DNA of 5,036 nucleotides from NCBI GenBank assembly GCA_025363535.1, contig JANYDP010000242.1, positions 1-5,036 of the forward strand, written 5' to 3'. The notes beneath the pieces are model-generated. The model had not been told where the DNA came from. It made no database searches and was given only the letters and a program-made list of their open reading frames with translations. Positions 1-3,934 of this stretch are shown here, one piece after another. This stretch comes from Verrucomicrobiota bacterium. GTDB lineage: Bacteria; Verrucomicrobiota; Verrucomicrobiia; Limisphaerales; CAIQOK01. How positions within the stretch are numbered: position 1 is the stretch's first letter; every line of letters starts with the position of its first letter. A program made the translations under genes and the position numbers.

Positions 1-458
1 GTTTCCAGATCGTGTCCGCCGTCAATGTAGATCATGTCGAGCCGGCCGTGAAAGCGGCTGAAGTCGTACGTGTTCGAGTTGCCGAAAATTTGCTCCACCT
101 TTTTTTCGTGCGGCGTGCCGAGAAAAGCCAGCCGCTTTTCATTCGCCAGATGTTTCACCGTCAGCACGGCGTCCTCTTTCTGCTGTTGCACGTTGCTGCT
201 GTCTTCCTGGCCGAGGTCCATCGTGTAAATGCGGTCGGCAGACTGGAGGTTGACCGCCATGTTCAACGTCTGCGCGCCGAGAAAAGTTCCGATCTCGAAA
301 AAATTTCTCGGCTGGACCAGCTTGGCCAGCGTCAGCAGGATCATGGTGTCGAGCATGGACGGCGTGTCCTGGTCGGGCATGACGATCTGGGCCATGCGGG
401 CAAAGTGGTTTTCGGTCTTGTGTAGATTGAAGAGACGATGGGGGCGGAGATGTTTCAT
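1..458 (-). CDS. class I SAM-dependent methyltransferase (Methyltransf_24-like), 3' end outside window
   Basis: The gene reads from ATG at 458-456 down through base 1 with no stop, giving 152 complete codons (MKHLRPHRLFNLHKTENHFA...). A stop lies in frame about ten codons upstream, so this is the first ATG of the frame. Visible Rossmann-fold methyltransferase features are motif I FFEIGTFLGAQT (residues 53-64, the SAM-binding EIGTxxG loop), an acidic residue after the second strand in YTMDL (D81, expected to contact the SAM ribose), and DMIYIDGGHD (141-150), the typical IDGxH signature of the Methyltransf_24 family. These proteins are usually 200-250 residues, so roughly the last third is missing. 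The substrate cannot be read from sequence. Because it follows sugar-biosynthesis genes on the same strand, O- or N-methylation of a surface sugar is a reasonable guess. It is separated from those genes by a 361-bp repeat-rich gap, so it may be transcribed separately. No Shine-Dalgarno is seen before the start. Confidence 0.85.
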   Translation of the reverse strand, partial: MKHLRPHRLFNLHKTENHFARMAQIVMPDQDTPSMLDTMILLTLAKLVQPRNFFEIGTFLGAQTLNMAVNLQSADRIYTMDLGQEDSSNVQQQKEDAVLTVKHLANEKRLAFLGTPHEKKVEQIFGNSNTYDFSRFHGRLDMIYIDGGHDLE

Positions 459-514
459 GTTGGTTTTTTGGTTGGTTGATAAAGTGTCTTAAAACGGGGG
501 CGGCGTAGGGTTTT

Positions 515-530
515 AACGCAAAGACGCAAA
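515..530 (+). repeat. short AACGCAAAGACGCAAA repeat, left copy
   Basis: The 16-base stretch AACGCAAAGACGCAAA is repeated in inverted orientation at 780-795 with one mismatch (15 of 16). It contains a small internal tandem of ACGCAAA-like units. Motifs of this GCAAAG/ACGCAAAG type are, from general knowledge, frequent intergenic repeats in many environmental bacteria, and they produce spurious short proteins when translated. The function is unknown. Confidence 0.6.
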
Positions 531-555
531 CGATTGTAATTTCCAAAAATTATTT

Positions 556-726
556 ATTGAAGCTCGTGTAATTGTGTTACACGAGTCGAACCGCGTCGGA
601 GCGCGGCGTTCACGCCGCTTCACCGCACTATTCGCCAGCCAGTATAAAATTTTCGGCACCACTTTTCTGCGGACGTTGAAGCGGGCTAAAGCCCGCGCTC
701 CTTTATGGAATTGCACAAGCTTCAAT
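556..726 (+). mobile_element. MITE-like palindromic element, copy 1 (171 bp)
   Basis: The terminal inverted repeats are ATTGAAGCTCGTGTAATT (556-573) and AATTGCACAAGCTTCAAT (709-726), which match at 16 of 18 positions when one is reverse-complemented. Inside are two hairpins facing each other: 603-618 (stem GCGGCG/CGCCGC, loop TTCA) and 681-696 (stem GCGGGC/GCCCGC, loop TAAA). The two hairpins are symmetric about an AAAATTTT palindrome at 646-653. The arm between terminus and hairpin is long on the left (29 nt) and short on the right (12 nt), which gives the element a direction. A second copy lies inverted at 3662-3838. There is no transposase and no clear target-site duplication, so it is either a non-autonomous MITE or a BIME/REP-like dispersed palindrome. 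I call it mobile because of the termini and the second copy; movement itself is inferred. Confidence 0.6.
563..585 (+). repeat. perfect 9-bp hairpin at the left end of MITE-like copy 1
   Basis: CTCGTGTAA (563-571) and TTACACGAG (577-585) are exact reverse complements with a 5-base TTGTG loop. The hairpin overlaps the left terminal inverted repeat of the element, so the terminus can pair either locally or with the far end at 709-726. The corresponding segment of copy 2 (3662-3688) does not keep a 9-bp stem, so this may be a copy-specific feature. Confidence 0.65.
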
Positions 727-755
727 CGGTGGGGACATCAGCGTCTCCCGTTTCA

Positions 756-803
756 ATTCTGCCTTTGCGCCTTGGCTTCTTTGCGTCTTGGCGTTGAATT
801 CAA
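756..803 (-). repeat. AACGCCAAGACGCAAAG-type intergenic repeat, right copy
   Basis: Read on the minus strand, this block runs from a TTGAATTCAA palindrome (794-803) through AACGCCAAGACGCAAA (780-795 on the plus strand as its complement) and a second GGCGCAAAGG unit (763-772). It is the inverted partner of 515-530, so the pair encloses the MITE-like element at 556-726. It starts 17 bp beyond the SDR stop and might influence 3' processing of the operon transcript, but no T-run follows it. It belongs to the GCAAAG-type intergenic repeats known in general terms from many genomes. Confidence 0.55.
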
Positions 804-819
804 ATAGGCTGGTTTCAGT

Positions 820-1668
820 TCAGGCCTTGGGCGGATCAATCGGATATTCCTTCGCCAAATCTTGAAAGAGCGTCTGCAACGCCTGCTCGCCTTTGAACAA
901 TGCCTGGTTGCCCAGCGGCCAGGAGTGGCCTTCGATGTTGTAGCCGTCGTCGCAGAAGACAACGTTGCCGGTGAAATGTTTTTGCGGCAGGCACATCGCG
1001 CTGATCGTTTCCGAGATGCCGTCGAGCGACGCGAATTTTTTGGTCGGCGTGTGCGCGAGGATCGAAACCGCGCGCGGGCTGTAGTGCTGGCCGTCCTCCG
1101 ACCGCAGCAGATGCCGGTTCAGCGGCGTCTCCACCGTGCCGGGCGCGACGCCGTTGACGCGCACCCCGAACGGCGCAAGCTGCGCCGCCGCCGTCTTGAC
1201 CAGCCCCTCGACCGCGTGCTTGGAACTGTTGTAGGCGTACGAGCCGTACAGCGAAAGCCGCGAGCCGTCGGAGCAGAGATGGATGAGGTGGCCGTGGCGG
1301 CGCGCGATCATTTTTTTGGCGAATGCCAGCGTGAGATAAAACGCGCCGGTGGTGTTGACGTTCATCACGCGCAGAAAATCCTCCGCCATCTTCTGCGGAT
1401 CCTGTTTGGCGAAATCCATCGGCGAGTGATGCACGCCGGTGAAGTTGATGACCGTGTCCACGCTGGGCAGTTGCGCGAAAATTTTATCCGTCGTCGCCAG
1501 CACGTCGTCCAGCACGGTCACGTCGCAACGAAAGTCGGGTGTGATTTTTTCCGTGGTGCGGCGGCCCACGGCCACGCAGTTTGCGCCGAGCGCCGAGGCC
1601 CGTTGCCAGAAGTGGGAGCCGAGCGTGCCGGTGGCACCGAAGATGACGATATTTTGATCTTTCAACAT
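820..1668 (-). CDS. short-chain dehydrogenase/reductase (SDR), 282 aa
   Basis: This is a complete NAD(P)-dependent oxidoreductase of SDR size, probably cytosolic with no signal peptide or membrane segment. The cofactor loop is GATGTLG (residues 11-17), with GxxGxxG spacing rather than the classical TGxxxGxG. VGRR (34-37) after the second strand could favour NADPH; that is inference. The NNAG position reads NFTG (75-78). NVNTTGAF supplies the structural Asn (N105). The catalytic triad is S133 (LCSDGS), Y146 and K150 (YNSSK), with the standard 13-residue Ser-Tyr spacing. PG at 176-177 in GVAPGTVETP is the usual SDR C-terminal motif. The ATG at 1668 lies 4 bp after the stop of the PseG-like gene, so the two are almost certainly cotranscribed and probably translationally coupled. 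No Shine-Dalgarno is visible. Context suggests oxidation or reduction of a sugar intermediate; the precise substrate is unknown. Confidence 0.9.
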   Translation of the reverse strand: MLKDQNIVIFGATGTLGSHFWQRASALGANCVAVGRRTTEKITPDFRCDVTVLDDVLATTDKIFAQLPSVDTVINFTGVHHSPMDFAKQDPQKMAEDFLRVMNVNTTGAFYLTLAFAKKMIARRHGHLIHLCSDGSRLSLYGSYAYNSSKHAVEGLVKTAAAQLAPFGVRVNGVAPGTVETPLNRHLLRSEDGQHYSPRAVSILAHTPTKKFASLDGISETISAMCLPQKHFTGNVVFCDDGYNIEGHSWPLGNQALFKGEQALQTLFQDLAKEYPIDPPKA

Positions 1669-1672
1669 AGGT

Positions 1673-2725
1673 TCAGGTTTTGAGGGTCTGGAGAATTTTA
1701 CGCGCGACGTTTTGCGCGCCGCCGCCGTTCATCAGGCTCCGGCTTTTCCGGCTCATGGCCGAGCGCGTCGCCGGGTCGCGGAGAAATTCTTTCGTGCGCC
1801 CCGCAATCTGCGCGGCGGTCACACCGGTATGCACGCCGAGCGAAACGCCAATGCCAGCCTGCTCGAAAGCCCCGGCCGCTTCCGCGTGGTCGTCGCTGAG
1901 GCACAAATAAATTCCCGGCACGCCCACGGTCGCGAGTTCGTAGCCGGTCACGCAGAACGAGGCCACGGCCAGATCGGCCTGGGCCATCACACCCGCCATG
2001 TCGGCGACGTTGCGGCGGATTTCAAATTTTCGTTTCGTGCCCCGGAGAAGTTTTTCCAACGCCTCGTTGTGGCAGAACGCGCCGCCGACAATCAGGACGG
2101 TGTCAAAATCTTCGGTCAACGAATCCAGCGCCTCAACCGCCTTGAGCGTGAGGCCCGCCGGATCGCTGCCGCCCATGGTGACGAGCACGACGGGGCGCGA
2201 ATTGTTTTTGGGCGGCGGAGAAAAATTTGCAAACTGCCGGCGCAACACGACCCATTCCCAGCCCGCCAGCAATTCGCCGGTGAAACCAGACCAGTTCTGC
2301 CGTTTGATTTGCGGCACGGGCGGCGAGAACACCAGGTCGCACGCGACGCGTTTGTCCTCGGGATCATCAATCGTCACCGTCAGTACACCTTGCTGCCGCC
2401 ATTCCATTACCGCAGTCGGCGGGAGCGCGTCGCGAAAATCCATGACCAGCACTTCGGCGCGTTCCTCAACGAGCGCGCGGGAAATCCAGGCGCGATCCGG
2501 CTCGTCGGGCGTGGCGGGCCGGATCGCGGCGTGTCCCGCTTTTTCGATCAGTTGAAACGCCACGTCGCCGCGCCGCGTGAGAAATTTTACGTCGCAGTTT
2601 TGGCCGTCGCGCAGTTCATCGGCCAGCGCGAGGCAGCGGACGATGTGGCCGAGGCCGAGGTCCGGTGCGCCGTCGCAGCGGATCAGCACGCGCGGGGTGG
2701 TGGAGTGGATCGGCGACGTTTTCAT
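1673..2725 (-). CDS. PseG/SpsG-like nucleotide-sugar hydrolase, 350 aa
   Basis: PseG-family enzymes hydrolyse the UDP from UDP-2,4-diacetamido-trideoxyhexoses in nonulosonate synthesis and share the MurG-like GT-B fold. Visible family landmarks are GLGHIVRCLALADEL with the expected catalytic His (H27 in GxGHxxR), VMDFRDALP (94-102), TIDDPEDKRVACDLVFSP (118-135), LLAGWEWVVLRRQF (152-165, matching the family's LLG-x-Y-x-LLR-x-F), the nucleotide-binding VTMGGSDPAGLT (182-193), and GYELATVGVP (261-270). Where many PseG proteins have NQ after the last strand, this one has DDH (278-280). I chose ATG 2725, whose ATGA overlaps the AKR stop. A GTG at 2737 in the same frame would add four residues but is less likely. 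With AKR and SDR on either side, the gene sits in an amino-sugar operon. The family is fairly certain; the actual nucleotide sugar (pseudaminic, legionaminic or another type) is not. Confidence 0.85.
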   Translation of the reverse strand: MKTSPIHSTTPRVLIRCDGAPDLGLGHIVRCLALADELRDGQNCDVKFLTRRGDVAFQLIEKAGHAAIRPATPDEPDRAWISRALVEERAEVLVMDFRDALPPTAVMEWRQQGVLTVTIDDPEDKRVACDLVFSPPVPQIKRQNWSGFTGELLAGWEWVVLRRQFANFSPPPKNNSRPVVLVTMGGSDPAGLTLKAVEALDSLTEDFDTVLIVGGAFCHNEALEKLLRGTKRKFEIRRNVADMAGVMAQADLAVASFCVTGYELATVGVPGIYLCLSDDHAEAAGAFEQAGIGVSLGVHTGVTAAQIAGRTKEFLRDPATRSAMSRKSRSLMNGGGAQNVARKILQTLKT

Positions 2726-3651
2726 TTGATCGGCCACAGGGCGGGATTCACCAGCCGCTCCTCGGTCAGTCCCAGACTTTCCGCCTCGGCGAGAAAATCT
2801 TTTCCAAGCGGCTGCATTTTCAAAACGGACAGCGACTGTTGCAACTCGGCTCCGGTGCGCGGGCCGATCAACACCGAATCAATCCCGGGCGAGTCCAGGC
2901 AGAACCGGACGGCGGCGGTCGGGAGGTTTTCCCACGGGACGTTCAACCGCTGCCGCGCTCGCTCTGCCGCAATTTTTAATTCGGATAATTCGACGGGCAG
3001 ATGTTGCGCCTTGGCCGAAAGCACGCCCTTGAGCAAAGCCGAACGGGTCAGGATGCCGACACTGTTTTTTTTCGCGACGGGCAGGACTGTTTTCGATTTG
3101 CGCTGATCCAAAATGTTGTAGGCGATCTGGATCATGTCCACGGCGTTCGTCGCCATGGCCGCGAGCGCCTCGGCCTCGGTGTAAATCGAAACGCCGACGA
3201 AGCGGATTTTGCCAGCCTGCCGGGCGTCGCCGAGGATGCGTAAAATTTCGCCCGACTGCAAAATCTCCACGGTGGCGTTGTGAATCTGCACCAGATCCAG
3301 CGCGTCGCGCTTGACGGCGCGCAGACTTTTTTCCAACGACGCGACAATCTGGTCGCGCAGCGGAGCCGTGGAGGTTTGGGCGGGAAGGGAAACTTTGGTG
3401 GCGATGAAGCAGTCGTGCTTTTTTGCGAGCGCCTCGCCGAGCAGCGACTCGGCCACGCCGTACGCCGGGGCGGTGTCGAACAGATTGATGCCGGCCTCGA
3501 CCGCCTCGTGGATGACGCGGAGGGCGTCGCGGCGTTCGGGGCGGACAAATTCTCCGGGCGCGGGCAGCCCGTAATCCGCCCCGAGCGACACGGTGCCGAG
3601 GGAAATTTCCGAGACGCGCAGATTGGTTCGGCCGAGGGGTCGGTAGTTCAT
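2722..3651 (-). CDS. aldo/keto reductase, 309 aa
   Basis: This is a NAD(P)H-dependent (beta/alpha)8-barrel oxidoreductase. It begins MNYRPLGRTNLRVSEISLGT, a typical AKR start. The catalytic tetrad is complete: D59 (NLFDTAPAYG), Y64, K86 (IATKV) and H124 (LVQIHNA). GDARQAGKIRFVGVS (141-155) and SVLIGPRTGAEL (259-270) are the usual barrel and cofactor-phosphate motifs. Length and C-terminus are normal for the family. The frame stays open upstream to 3816, but that 55-residue extension is a translation of the MITE-like element, so ATG 3651 is the true start. It lies 10 bp from the element's end and has no Shine-Dalgarno (TAAAAGCTTTCTC precedes it). The stop overlaps the PseG-like start by 4 bp (ATGA). 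In sps-like clusters such AKRs are thought to act on the sugar precursor; the substrate here is inferred only from neighbours. Confidence 0.92.
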   Translation of the reverse strand: MNYRPLGRTNLRVSEISLGTVSLGADYGLPAPGEFVRPERRDALRVIHEAVEAGINLFDTAPAYGVAESLLGEALAKKHDCFIATKVSLPAQTSTAPLRDQIVASLEKSLRAVKRDALDLVQIHNATVEILQSGEILRILGDARQAGKIRFVGVSIYTEAEALAAMATNAVDMIQIAYNILDQRKSKTVLPVAKKNSVGILTRSALLKGVLSAKAQHLPVELSELKIAAERARQRLNVPWENLPTAAVRFCLDSPGIDSVLIGPRTGAELQQSLSVLKMQPLGKDFLAEAESLGLTEERLVNPALWPIK

Positions 3652-3661
3652 GAGAAAGCTT

Positions 3662-3838
3662 TTATCGAGACTCGTATAATTGAGTGACGGGGCGCGGCCT
3701 TCAGGCCGCTTCACTGCCCGCAAGCACAAGGCCGTGGAAAAATTCCACCCTGCTTGCCGTTTGTGAGGTGAAGCGGCGTGAACGCCGCACCCCGATCCGG
3801 CGCGTAACCGGGTCACCCTATTATGCGAGTCTCAATAA
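3662..3838 (-). mobile_element. MITE-like palindromic element, copy 2 (177 bp), inverted relative to copy 1
   Basis: The termini TTATCGAGACTCGTATAAT (3662-3680) and ATTATGCGAGTCTCAATAA (3820-3838) match at 17 of 19 positions as inverted repeats, and pairing continues loosely into GTGAC/GTCAC. Internal hairpins are 3694-3709 (GCGGCC-TTCA-GGCCGC) and 3773-3788 (GCGGCG-TGAA-CGCCGC). The centre holds CGCAAGCA/TGCTTGCC-type pairing (GCAAGCA 3720-3726 with TGCTTGC 3751-3757) and GTGGAA/TTCCAC (3734-3739, 3743-3748). The long arm is on the right here (31 nt against 13 nt), so this copy is inverted relative to 556-726. The left 27 bases match copy 1 (554-580) at 21 positions. A 22-bp stretch at 3767-3788 is the exact reverse complement of 603-624. 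The hairpin-to-hairpin spacing is 63 nt, against 62 in copy 1. No transposase is encoded. Confidence 0.65.
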
Positions 3839-3848
3839 TTGTGATGTT

Positions 3849-3920
3849 GGTAGGGCGCGTCACTCCATGCGTGCCGATGCTGCCAATCTCGACGGCGCGC
3901 ACGGAGTGACGCGCCCTACC
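3849..3920. repeat. 72-bp hairpin with perfect 18-bp arms
   Basis: GGTAGGGCGCGTCACTCC (3849-3866) and GGAGTGACGCGCCCTACC (3903-3920) are exact reverse complements. The 36-base middle can add a short inner GCCG/CGGC stem (3873-3876 with 3893-3896). It begins 14 bp beyond the aminotransferase stop on the minus strand. This would be a very stable RNA structure at the 3' end of that message, able to protect it from exonucleases or attenuate read-through. No T-run follows on either strand beyond TTTT at 3921-3924 on the plus side, so a classical intrinsic terminator for the minus-strand operon is not supported. Its sequence is unlike the neighbouring MITE-like element, so I treat it as a separate repeat family. 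Confidence 0.7.
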
Positions 3921-3934
3921 TTTTCCAAATGAGC

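Larger units (their letters stand above)
459..819. other. 361-bp non-coding gap rich in inverted repeats
   Basis: This gap lies between the SDR stop and the methyltransferase start. It holds a short AACGC-type repeat (515-530), a MITE-like palindromic element (556-726), and an inverted copy of the AACGC-type repeat inside a longer GC/AT-mixed block (756-803). The rest, 459-514 and 727-755, shows nothing recognisable. Short open frames cross it on both strands, but they read straight through the palindromes and look spurious. I see no convincing sigma-70 promoter and no hairpin followed by a T-run for the minus-strand operon, so I cannot say whether transcription continues into the methyltransferase. 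Confidence 0.8.
3652..3934. other. 283-bp non-coding gap with two stacked palindromic repeats
   Basis: The gap lies between the aminotransferase stop and the AKR start and is almost entirely repeat: MITE-like copy 2 (3662-3838), a 10-bp spacer, then an 18-bp-arm hairpin (3849-3920). On the minus-strand transcript the order after the aminotransferase is hairpin, MITE-like element, then AKR. Any AKR transcript from upstream must carry both structures in its leader. ATTATACGAG inside the element's left terminus is AT-rich and could act as a weak -10 for AKR, but I find no matching -35, so I do not annotate a promoter. Confidence 0.75.

Noticed and set aside
139..546. Minus-strand open frame overlapping the methyltransferase start
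   Set aside because: It is out of frame with the motif-bearing methyltransferase reading and is His/Pro/Arg-rich with no domain.
513..807. Small open frames on both strands in the 459-819 gap
   Set aside because: They translate the MITE-like element and GCAAAG repeats; such repeat-derived peptides are not credible genes.
459..819. CRISPR array, tRNA or other RNA gene
   Set aside because: Repeats are inverted rather than regularly spaced direct repeats, and no cloverleaf or rRNA-like sequence is seen here or elsewhere in the window.
862..1683. Plus-strand open frame opposite the SDR
   Set aside because: Antisense shadow of a gene with an intact Ser-Tyr-Lys triad; composition is Arg/Val/His-rich with no motif.
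2726..2737. GTG at 2737 as the start of the PseG-like gene
   Set aside because: ATG at 2725 forms a classic ATGA overlap with the AKR stop; the GTG adds only four non-conserved residues.
1712..3106. Long plus-strand open frame (464 codons) opposite the PseG-like and AKR genes
   Set aside because: It runs antisense to two genes with full family motifs, is rich in Arg, His and Gly as expected from the reverse of high-GC codons, and shows no recognisable domain.
3652..3816. Upstream extension of the AKR to 3816
   Set aside because: The 55 extra residues are encoded by the palindromic element, while the normal AKR N-terminus begins at 3651.
3682..3911. Shared GAGTGACG between MITE-like copy 2 and the 18-bp-arm hairpin
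   Set aside because: Eight bases in GC-rich palindromic DNA is too short to claim common origin; the rest does not align.
3849..3920. Intrinsic transcription terminator after the aminotransferase
   Set aside because: The hairpin is strong, but no T-run follows on the minus-strand transcript (ACCAACATCACAATT follows), so termination is not supported.
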